This document shows positions 55,558-64,000 of a stretch of 64,000 nucleotides of DNA, in pieces. Position 1 is the first letter of the stretch; each line of letters opens with the position of its first letter. The DNA is from SZUA-36 sp963727635. Its GTDB lineage: Bacteria > Pseudomonadota > Gammaproteobacteria > Xanthomonadales > SZUA-36. The DNA lies in the NCBI GenBank assembly GCA_963727635.1, contig CAVSHP010000021.1, positions 310,001 through 374,000 on the forward strand. Reading direction: 5' to 3'. The notes below the pieces were generated by a model. The model made no database searches. It was not told the DNA's origin and saw only the letters and a list, made by a program, of their open reading frames with translations. Made by a program: the position numbers and the translations under genes.

Positions 55558-58500
55558 ATTTCAAGGTATTTGATTACAACGGTGATGGCACTGTCGACAT
55601 ACTGCGATTGGTGTGGCGGCAATTCCGCCATTGCACTTCGAATTGTCCCCCTAAGAATTCACCCATTGTTCCAAGTGAACCCCTTGAGTCTTCTTCCACT
55701 CAATCTCAGCAACAACCGGGTTATGCCTACGGGATGATTTCATATTGGGTGGTCGTTACCCCAACGGGCACCTCCAGCCTTGATTATCAGGTCGTTGGCA
55801 AAGGACTTGGCTGCACGACGGCCTTTAACGCCTGCAATGATGAAATTGGTGATGACAGCAAGTCTGATTACATGTTGCCAGTGGATATCAATTCGGACGG
55901 ATTGGCTGATTTAGCTTTCAGCAATGGTTATAAAAACGGTACTAATTTATGGTTCTTCAAATTGAATACTGGTGATGATTTTAATGACCCGATTCAGCTT
56001 ACACCATCGGCATTGCCAGCCTACACCAATGAACAGGTTCGATTTGAGGACATGAACGGTGATGGCTTCCCTGATTTTGTCTACCCCTCTGCTGTAATGA
56101 ACCAGAATGCCGTTTGGAAGGTTATATACAATGATTTTGGTTGGCTGTTCAATACTGTTTCAACGACCAGTTTGCACGCCGGACACCTTGGGGAAGATGG
56201 GACTGGTGAATCCACTGAAAATGACGCCTCCATATTTGCTGATATCACCGGCAATGGCAAACTGGATCAGCTTTACTTTAACTTCAATAGCCAGGGAAAA
56301 ATTACAACTTCCAACCAGGATTCAGGTGTTTATAAAGGCTTCAATACGGTCACTTCAGATTCCGGCGAGGAAGCCAGCAATGTCATTACAAGTATTGAAA
56401 ATGGGTTGGGTGGGTTAAAAACACTTACCTACCTGCCTCTCACTGATACCACCGTTTATACACGCATGCGCGATGCTACCGGGGCTACTTCCTGGGGCAA
56501 TGGCGCAGTGGTTTATGATTTAATCGCTCCAATTTATGTTGTGAGCAAAGCCACCGGCAGCGCGCCAATATTTAGCAACCCGGTGGCAACCAGCAACGTA
56601 CAGTACCACTACGTCGGCGCCAAAATACAAGGCGGGGGACGTGGTTTTCTCGGCTTTGGAGAAGTGATCTCCTATGATCCTCAATCCGGTATCAGGACCA
56701 ATACCCGTTACCGCCAGGATTTTCCATATATCGGGATGCCGGTGGATACGATGCAAGCAGTCAATGCCTCGGGTACAAAATTTAGCCGACTCAGTAACAC
56801 CTCGGCCGGTACGCCCCCGGCTTGGAGTAGCGTCAGTTCCACTACGCCGGCCCCATCATCACCAGGTGGTACCCGGTTAAGCTACGCGATCAATGAATGG
56901 GCAACCAAGACCACTGTCGGGGGAGCAATATTTCCATATATGGCCAATTCGCTGGAACGCAGTTATACCTTATCCGGCAGTTTCGACGGTAAGGTGCTCA
57001 CCAGCAGCAACTATGACACCTATGGAAACGTCACATCTTCAACCACTAAAACCTATAAGGCTAACGAGTCCTTGTTTGCTACTCAGAGCACAAGCAATAC
57101 CTATTATGCAGCTGATCTGACCAATTGGTATCTGGGGCGTCTTAATACCAGTGATGTGACACACAGCCGTTCAGGCTCAATCACGCGAAAATCCAAATTC
57201 GAATACGACAGCAGCACCGGTATCCTCAATAAGGAAACAATAGAACCGGGTGACGCGTACCTGGAAGTCGTCACCGCATATGGTCTTGATAATTTCGGCA
57301 ATCGGAAAAGTTCATCGGTTACCGGCAAAAACATGACTACCCGCACGAGTCGCGTCACCTATGACAGTCTGGGCAGGTTCGTGATTCAAAACGAGAATGC
57401 TCTCAACCAGATCACACTGAAAATCAACAGCTGGGATGTTTTTGGTAACGCCCTTCAAGTACAAAATATCGACAATGTGTATACCACGAACACGTTTGAC
57501 TACATGGGCCGTCCGTTCGCGAGCATGACCGGTAGCTCATCAGTTCAAAACTCGTGGACCGGTGCCTATAACAAGACGGTTAACTCGTCTACCACCACCA
57601 ATTGTCCTTCAGGCACTGTTTTCAAGACAACCACAACGGGTGGTGGACAACCGACTCAGTTCCAGTGTTTCGATGTGTTGGGTCGTGCCACCCGTACCGC
57701 AGTCGAGAAGCTGGATGGCGCCTACGCTTACAGCGATCAGTATTACGATTCATCCGGTCGTGTAGAACGTGTATCTGAGCCGTATTTCAGCGGTGATACA
57801 CAGTATTGGAATACGACGGGTTATGACACGTTGGGGCGTATCACGTCTGTAGACAGCGCTGCCGGAGACGATCAAGTTATCGACTACGACAGCAATGTCA
57901 GCACATCCTGCACAGCCGTATCCACCAGAGTGGTGCAGACTACAAACGGTATCGGCCAGCAAAGGGTGGAAGTCAAGAACGCACTAGGCGAATCAGATGA
58001 AGTCTATGACGACCTGTGTGGCAAAGTTACTTACACCTATGACGCAGTGGGTAACATCATCAAGGTCACGGGCGCCGATAGCAAGTTCGTCACAATGAGT
58101 TATGACAAGGCGGGGCGTAAAACGGACATGAATGACCCGGACAAGGGTTATTGGCAATATGCCTACAACGCCCTGGGAGAAATGACCCGCCAGCTCGACA
58201 GCAAGAACCAGGCGGTGGATTTTACGTATGATGCACGGGGCCGTGTCACCAACCGTCGTGAATTGAGCGCCGTCTCCAGTTTGACTGACAGTGTTTACAA
58301 CACCGAAAATAGAGAGACCAGTTCCTATCGCAGTATCAGCCCTGGCAAAGGCCAGCCGAGTTCGATCACATATCGCAGTGGTGAGGCGGGTGCAGAATTG
58401 CACAAGAAGTCATTTACCTATGACGCCTTTGGCCGCGTGCAGTTCGTCAGTACCTCAATACGGTGCCAACACCTACGCAGAAGAGACTACATACGACCAA

Positions 58501-60670
58501 TACAGTCGCGTGTTTCAGCAGTTCGACGCCTCGGGTGATGATCACGGGCTTACGATATTTCTATACAAACGGTTACGTCTCAAAAATCAAGGAGGCCCGC
58601 GAGGGTACCTCAGGCACGGTTTACCAGGATATCCAGACCATGGATGCACGTGGCAATGTCACCGCCATGCAGTTGGGCAATGGTGTGGATGTTATCGCCA
58701 CTTATGAACCGGCCAGTGGCCGTTTGGATTTGCTGGAAGCCTGGAATGGCGCGGCTTAAGATCCAGGATGTTGATTACCTGTTTGACGTACTGGGTAACC
58801 TCAAGCAGCGTCACGACCTGTCAGATAGCACAAATCTGAAAGAAACCTATGGCTACGATACGCTGAACCGGCTCAAAACGGTTGATCTCAGTCGTCAACG
58901 GCACCACAGCGGTCACGACACTATCACTAAGCTATAATGAGTCTGGCAATATCACATACCAAGTCAGATGTCGGTACATTATCTCTACAATGGTGCTCAA
59001 CCGCAAGCGGTCAGCAGCGCTGGCGGGGTGAGTTACAGCTACGATGCCAACGGCAACCAGACATCGGGTGACGGTCGCGCGATCCCTACACGGTATTCGA
59101 CAAGCCCGATAAAATGAGCAAGGGTAACGATCGGGTTGAATTTGCCTACGGGGTCGGCAACAGCCGTTATCAACGGGAAGATTCGAGGGCGGGGTGTTAC
59201 AAAAGACCACGTTGTATCTGGGCTCAACCGAGCGTATCACTGAAAACGGCAGCACTTACTTCAAACGCTATCTGGGCGGGGTGGCGATTGCGACCTGGTA
59301 CCCCGTCAACCGGGGTGCAGCAGCTTGCATACTTATTGAAAGACCATATCGGCTCTATTCACACGGTTCTGAATGAAAGTGGCGCGATCACCGCAAGCAT
59401 GCATTTCAGTGCCTTTGGTCAGCGCCAGGATGCGGACTGGCAGACACCGTTAACCAGTTTCCTGTATGCGCCGTTGAACGATATCACCACGCGTGGCTTT
59501 ACTGGCCACGAGCAGGTGGATTCGATAGGTATCGTCCACATGAACGGGCGGATTTATGATCCGAAGCTGGGGAGGATGCTGCAGGCCGATCCGGTTGTGC
59601 AGGCGCCAAAGAATAGTCAAAGCCTGAATCGTTACAGCTACGTGTTTAATAACCCGCTGAGTTATACCGATCCATCGGGATACTTCATTGAAGGGTTTAT
59701 GAAAGCGACTGGTGGATGGGCAATACATAAGTTTTTTAACCGTGTGCCATTCTTAAATGTTGCCGTAAGTGTCGTATTAAACGTTGTACCTGGTTGCCAA
59801 GTCTGGTGTTCTGCTTTGTGGAATGCCAATTCTAACTATGTTGCAACCGGCAGTCTCAGTTCTGCATTCAAATCAGGTGCCATAACTGCTGCGACAAGTT
59901 ACGCAATGGGGGAGATCGCCAATAGCCCGAGTCTTGGCGCCACTCAAAAATTGGTAGGCACTGCTATTGTTGGTGGAATCTCGGCAGAATTGCAAGGCGG
60001 CAAGTTTGGGCATGGGTTCCTGGCTGCGGGTGTGGGTTATCAAATGGGTACGGTAACCGGTGGACCGGGACCGGTCACGCCCGGTAAACTTTTAGCTGTT
60101 ATGATCGTTGGTGGTACTGTTTCAGAGATTACTGGCGGGAAGTTTGCCAATGGGGCGTTCAGTGCGGGGTTTGCTTATGTAATTGCGGCATCAGCGAGGG
60201 CAGATGGTGAAGCACCATATCTCGGTGACGACAACTCTGACATTGCGATAGTGGCGAATAGTTTTAATAATGGGGACAAGCTAGCCGATGCTCTTCAAGC
60301 AAAAATTTCTTCTGTGGTCCCTGAGTTAATAGAAGCGTTGGGACAAATGACGCTGGAGTACGCACCGGACGTACAAGTCAACTTAATAGCCAAGAGATTC
60401 GGAATTCCTTCCAGTCAGGTTAGAGCTTATGCTAGGGGATCAACTATGTTTATTCCTCGTGGGCAATCTGTGTCACTGGGATTACTCGCCCATGAAGCAT
60501 TTCACGTTTATCAATTTCAAACAATTCCCAATTATTCTAAGCTCTACGACAAAGCGTTAGAGAGATACATTAAATCGGGATATAAACCTATGGTTGCGTA
60601 TAGGAATATACCGTATGAAAGACAGGCATTTAGGATTCAGAAACGAGTTGTAGAAGCATATGAAAACTAG
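55558..60670 (+). CDS. RHS-repeat polymorphic toxin, 5'-truncated, many frameshifts
   Basis: Open from the RAYT border with no start codon or signal peptide, so the N-terminus is lost. Order: FG-GAP/VCBS-like repeats (FDYNGDGTVDILRL, VDINSDGLADLAF, DMNGDGFPDFVYP), a SpvB/TcdB-like middle (GGGRGFLGFGEVISYDPQSG), then YD repeats (YDALG/YDAVGNI types). Frames break repeatedly between 58450 and 59320. The RHS core is intact (MNGRIYDPKLGRMLQADPV, NRYSYVFNNPLSYTDPSGY). After it come a glycine-rich hydrophobic region and a tip with LLAHEAFHVYQ. Such proteins deliver their C-terminal tip into rival cells. Whether this copy is still expressed is unclear. Confidence 0.82.
60200..60670 (+). other. C-terminal tip domain with zincin-like HEAFH motif
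   Basis: The region after the RHS core's glycine-rich segment is more AT-rich than the upstream RHS body. Its motif HEAFH at 60491-60505 fits the HExxH zinc-protease pattern, within GLLAHEAFHVYQFQTIPNY. The later ERQAFRIQK could give a third ligand. Metallopeptidase tips are known among polymorphic toxins; this assignment rests on the motif alone. Confidence 0.5.
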
Positions 60671-61169
60671 AGTAAATTCTTTACTGTCAGGTGCAGTAAT
60701 TTTCCTTGGTTTGTTGACGGCCTGCTTAGGAAAGGAGGGAACAAAGCCGAATGACATATTACAGATGAATTGCCAGCCTGAACAATTTGTTCAATTAGAT
60801 TTGACCACCCGAGACGCCGTAATTGCGACCTGTTCGCCTGAACAACAAGTTGAACTTTATCTAGCCTGGTCCAAATCTACATTACCAAACAATTTCGACT
60901 ATGAAAGGACAATAGCTAAAACCGGCGAGCCATTGATACCAGCGTTGCTTTCGGTGTTGGAAAGGCCTAATGACATCAGCAATGACATGGATAAAATAGA
61001 AGTTCTTCTTGTAATGGAGCAAATGGATCATAGAGGATATTATGAGATTTCCAAGAACTCAGTTCTTATGTCGCGAATCGAAAATGCAATTATAAAAATA
61101 TCAGATGAATTCACCAAAGATTGGGCTTTCGAAATCTACTCTAAAATTGAATATGGCAGGAAAAGGTAG
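60660..61169 (+). CDS. Small lipoprotein, candidate immunity protein
   Basis: 169 residues. ATG 60660 overlaps the RHS stop by 11 bp. The N-terminus MKTRVNSLLSGAVIFLGLLT leads to the lipobox LLTAC, so the mature protein starts at a lipidated cysteine. The rest is acidic and predicted helical, with no recognised domain. Tight overlap with a toxin tip, AT-rich composition and periplasmic anchoring fit an immunity protein that guards against a toxin arriving in the periplasm. Function is inferred from position. Confidence 0.6.
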   Translation: MKTRVNSLLSGAVIFLGLLTACLGKEGTKPNDILQMNCQPEQFVQLDLTTRDAVIATCSPEQQVELYLAWSKSTLPNNFDYERTIAKTGEPLIPALLSVLERPNDISNDMDKIEVLLVMEQMDHRGYYEISKNSVLMSRIENAIIKISDEFTKDWAFEIYSKIEYGRKR

Positions 61170-61228
61170 AGAGAAGAGATGTCCCCGTTTGTTTGGAAGA
61201 ACATGGACAGCCACGAACAGCGCTAAGT

Positions 61229-61484
61229 TCGTGTGCGATTAGTCAGCACCTCAATAGGTGCCAATATCTATGCAGATTCAGAACTAACGCAGAAGGAAGT
61301 GGCCAACCAGCTCGGGGTCGTTCCCTGGACCATATTGAACTGGGAAAAGGGCCGTACGGAGCCACCAATTGCGTCAATTCCTGCCATCGTACAGTTCCTG
61401 GGCTATGACCCATTCCCGCAGCCAGAAACCTTACCCCAACGCTTGTTCGCCAAGCGGCGGGAGATGGGTTGGTCAATAAAATAG
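61229..61484 (+). pseudogene. Mosaic of an RHS scrap fused to a truncated XRE regulator
   Basis: 61229-61280 encodes VRLVSTSIGANIYADS, matching VQFVSTSI and GANTYAEE in the RHS body near 58445. From 61281 it becomes a second copy of the XRE gene (LTQKEVANQLGVVPWTILNW) and stops at 61484 within GWSIK, where the tandem duplication starts. It is probably a relic of recombination between island ends. Confidence 0.7.
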
Positions 61485-61681
61485 AAAGAAGACACCCACG
61501 CTTCATCATTTGTCCTACAAGTTGCGAAGCAGCATTGCCCTATTGGCGCTGGCTCTGCCGGTCTAAACTGGTCATATGCAAAATAGAAAGAAGACACCCA
61601 CGCTTCATCATTTGTCCTACAAGTTGCGAAGCAGCATTGCCCTATTGGCGCTGGCTCTGCCGGTCTAAACTGGTCATATGC
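61478..61681. repeat. Perfect 102-bp tandem duplication before the RAYT gene
   Basis: Units 61478-61579 and 61580-61681 are identical at every base. The second unit ends in the ATG of the RAYT gene, so each unit carries that start region and leader. The first junction truncates the XRE remnant. Confidence 0.9.
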
Positions 61682-62637
61682 CACAACCCAGAAATCGCCA
61701 GGTCTCACTAGATGACACACCCTACTATCACTGTATCTCGCGGTGTGTCCGACGCGCCTTCCTGTGCGGCAAGGATGCAAGAACCGGTTTTGATTTCGAA
61801 CACCGGCGTCAGTGGATTGTCGACCGTATCAAACTACTTTGTTCCGTATTCGCTGTTGATTTGTGCGCCTACGCGGTCATGAGCAACCACTACCACATCG
61901 TGATCCGTATCAACCAGGAACAGGCAGTGGCGTGGTCCGACCGCGAGGTCGCAGAACGCTGGATGCAAATCTTTACCGGCCCCATATTGATGCACCGCCA
62001 TTTGGCCGGTACAGAATTATCAGCTCTGGAGTTGGAACAGGTAGCTGAGTTATTTACCACATGGCGTGAGCGCCTGTGTGATATTTCCTGGTTCATGCGC
62101 TGTATCAATGAACCTATCGCCCGCATGGCCAATGCCGAGGACCACTGCACTGGCAGATTCTGGGAAGGTCGTTTCACCTCCCAGGCGTTGTTGGATGAGC
62201 GAGCGGTATTGGCCTGCATGACCTACGTTGATTTAAATCCGATACGCGCTGCAATGGCCAAGACACCGGAGCAATCGGAGTACACATCTATCCGGGAACG
62301 CATTGTCGATGCGCATGACACCCCGCTGCTACCTTTTGCCGATCAGGCAGAGGGCGGAATTCCATTTAAACTCAAAGACTACCTTGAGTTGGTGGACTGG
62401 GCGGGTAGGGCCATCAAGGACAACAAGCGGGGTTACATTCCTTCCACAATGCCATCGATACTTACCCGTTTGGGAATGCAAGCCCCCCCTGTGCTTGACT
62501 ACCTTAAAAAGCAGGAGCAACACATATCTGCTGCACTCGGACCGGTAAGCATGCTCAGAGCCTTTGCCACGTCGGTCGGCCGACAGTTTGTGAAAGGCCA
62601 GTCACTTGGAAAACAACTCTGTCCGGAGCGGTTGTAG
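61678..62637 (+). CDS. REP-associated tyrosine transposase (RAYT, Y1 family)
   Basis: 319 residues from ATG 61678. Opening RQVSLDDTPYYHCISRCVRR and the HUH-type motif SNHYHIVI (residues about 75-80) mark the IS200-like Y1 transposase family. FWEGRFTSQALLDERAVLAC and MTYVDLNPIRAAMA are RAYT landmarks. RAYTs nick single-stranded DNA at REP-like palindromes. It lacks the common GSEK-RKP C-terminus seen in the two remnants, so it is a different subtype. It is the last gene of the island before comM. Confidence 0.9.
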   Translation: MPQPRNRQVSLDDTPYYHCISRCVRRAFLCGKDARTGFDFEHRRQWIVDRIKLLCSVFAVDLCAYAVMSNHYHIVIRINQEQAVAWSDREVAERWMQIFTGPILMHRHLAGTELSALELEQVAELFTTWRERLCDISWFMRCINEPIARMANAEDHCTGRFWEGRFTSQALLDERAVLACMTYVDLNPIRAAMAKTPEQSEYTSIRERIVDAHDTPLLPFADQAEGGIPFKLKDYLELVDWAGRAIKDNKRGYIPSTMPSILTRLGMQAPPVLDYLKKQEQHISAALGPVSMLRAFATSVGRQFVKGQSLGKQLCPERL

Positions 62638-62666
62638 TCAATCAACAATACCAGGTTTTGATAGTT

Positions 62667-64000
62667 CTAAAAGTAGCTCTGAACCGTATTCAGGCGTCTG
62701 TACGCGATGGCCTCGGCGACGTGGCTGGAACGGATATTGTCAGCCTGGTCAAGGTCGGCGATGGTACGTGACACCTTGAGAATGCGGTGGCAGGCACGTG
62801 GCGACAGGTAAAGTTGTTCAGCCGCCTGTTCCAGCAACTGCAGTGTGTCGCCTTCGATATGACAGAACTGTTTCAGCTCACCATTGGTCAGCAACGCATT
62901 GGTTTTGCCGGCGCGCTTCATCTGATATCCAGCGCGCGGTGATGACGCGCTCGCGGACCTTTTTTGAGGTTTCGATATTGCCCGCGGGAGTGCTCAGGAT
63001 CGAGGTTTTCGGGCGCAATACCTCGACCTGGATATCGATACGGTCGAGCAGCGGGCCCGAGACCCTGGTGCGGTAGCGCTGAATCTGTTCACCGCTGCAC
63101 ATACAGCGGCCGCTGTCGTCACCCGAGAGGCCACAGGGACAGGGATTCATTGCCGCAACCAGCTGAAAGCGGGCAGGAAAGGTTGCCCGCCTGGCAGCCC
63201 TTGCGATGACAATGCAACCCGATTCGATCGGTTCGCGAAGAATTTCAAGCGTATGCCGGCCAAACTCGGGCAGTTCATCGAGAAACAATACGCCGTTGTG
63301 CGCCAGTGATATTTCACCGGGCATGGGACGCGCCCCGCCGCCTGCAAGCGCGACACTGCTACAGGAATGATGGGGTGTTCTGAACGGCCGTATGCCCCAC
63401 TTGCGATGATCCAGGCCTGCGTGGCTGACCGAAGCGAGGGCCGCGACCTCAAGGGATTCGGCTTCTGTCATCGGCGGTAAAATTCCCGGCAACCTCGATG
63501 CCAGTAGAGTTTTTCCTGTTCCGGGAGGACCTGCCAACAGCAGATGGTGACCGCCCGCCGCGGCAACTTCCAGCGCGCGCTTTGGTCCGGGCAATCCGAT
63601 CACATCACGCAGGTCGGGCAGCATCGGTGGCGCACCCATTTCCCCGGCTTCGCATTCCGGCAACTGTTGACCACCCGTGATCCAGTTTGCGATCTCGAGC
63701 AGCGTCATGCCGCAATATTTCTCGCCGCCCTTTACCAGTGCTGCCTCCGCTGCATTGCAGGCCGGAACAATCAATGTCCTGTTGGCGTCACGGGTGCGTA
63801 CGGCGGCGGGCAACGCGCCGCGAACCGAGCGTAATTCGCCATTGAGTGAAAGTTCGCCAAGAAATTCATATTCATCGAGACCCCTGGACGGTATCTGTTC
63901 AGAGGCCGCGAGTATTCCCAGGGCAATCGGCAGGTCGAAACCGCCGCCTTCCTTGGGCAGTTCGGCAGGGGCCAGCGAGATGGTGATGCGGCTATCCGGC
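62667..64000 (-). CDS. comM: ComM/YifB AAA+ helicase, 5' part beyond the window, one frameshift
   Basis: Partial: enters from the right edge with ISLAPAELPKEGGGFDLPIA and FLGELSLNGELRSVRGALPA. Then Walker A LAGPPGTGKTLLASRLPG, Walker B VLFLDELPEF, a CPCG-type cysteine group (NPCPCGLSGDDSGRCMC) and a C-terminal helical region to TAG at 62667. The frame changes near 62920, at WISDEAR versus KRAGKTNALLTNGELK. ComM drives branch migration during natural transformation. It is a known insertion site for genomic islands in other bacteria, and the duplicate of its 3' end 10 kb away suggests that here too. Confidence 0.93.

Noticed and set aside
61478..61681. CRISPR array
   Set aside because: Only two long, directly adjacent units with no spacers and no cas genes.
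1..64000. tRNA or rRNA genes
   Set aside because: No cloverleaf with the T-arm consensus or rRNA segment was seen on either strand by eye; a covariance search was not possible.

Overview
The window looks like chromosome of a gammaproteobacterium with moderately high G+C. Gene order echoes Pseudomonas: pyrE beside an ExoIII-family nuclease; bioA-rsmE beside a Chp/Pil chemotaxis-like cluster; pilG divergent from gshB-tonB-yqgE-ruvX. Multiheme cytochrome, NrfD, rubrerythrin and heterodisulfide-reductase-like genes suggest a facultatively anaerobic or microaerophilic, probably sediment-type or sulfur-cycling organism. That ecology is inference, and no genus can be named. About twenty single-base frameshifts break obvious housekeeping genes (xth, anmK, an M23 peptidase, tyrS, chpA, gshB, tonB, comM). 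Several lie in homopolymers, so consensus error is likelier than real decay.

Layout. 0-2.8 kb: pyrE (-), xth (+), ampG-like (+). 3.2-10.8 kb: a minus-strand respiratory operon preceded by an FNR-like box. It encodes a small anchored protein, a membrane-anchored receiver with an H-protein-like domain, a nine-heme cytochrome, a HybA/HmcB-like ferredoxin, NrfD, a 46-residue HmcD-like peptide, a heme-motif sensor kinase with a zinc ribbon inside its ATPase domain, and a second receiver with an H-protein-like domain. 11-19.5 kb: yccF, anmK, M23 peptidase, then tyrS-tyrA-nudix, a dipeptidase and an acyl-CoA dehydrogenase. 19.9-22.4 kb: rubrerythrin, HdrD/GlpC-like protein and DUF3501. 22.5-33 kb: tspO, DUF819, btuF-like, ampE-like, nudC, erpA, DUF6776, a candidate 92-nt small RNA, cysQ, nudE, a hisN-like phosphatase, bioA and rsmE. 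33-42 kb: cheW-like, chpA, pilJ, pilI, pilG for twitching or surface sensing. 42-45 kb: gshB, tonB, yqgE, ruvX. 46-52 kb: an orphan LytTR regulator, DUF1254, a CadC-like regulator with a secreted protein, and a VapC/AbrB toxin-antitoxin pair.

52-62.7 kb is an accessory island. It is bounded on the left by a divergent second copy of the comM 3' end and on the right by comM itself. It carries an XRE-type regulator, an IS5-family transposase, a TauE/SafE fragment, a PemK-type toxin-antitoxin pair, RAYT (REP-associated tyrosine transposase) remnants, a 5'-truncated RHS gene whose C-terminal tip has a zincin-like HEAFH motif, an overlapping lipoprotein gene that is a candidate immunity gene, and an intact RAYT preceded by a perfect 102-bp tandem duplication.

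The least familiar elements are a three-copy intergenic repeat (near 2.9, 19.6 and 45.2 kb) made of two large inverted hairpins with a shared loop motif and compensatory stem changes, and the respiratory operon with its heme/zinc two-component system and twin H-protein-like receivers.
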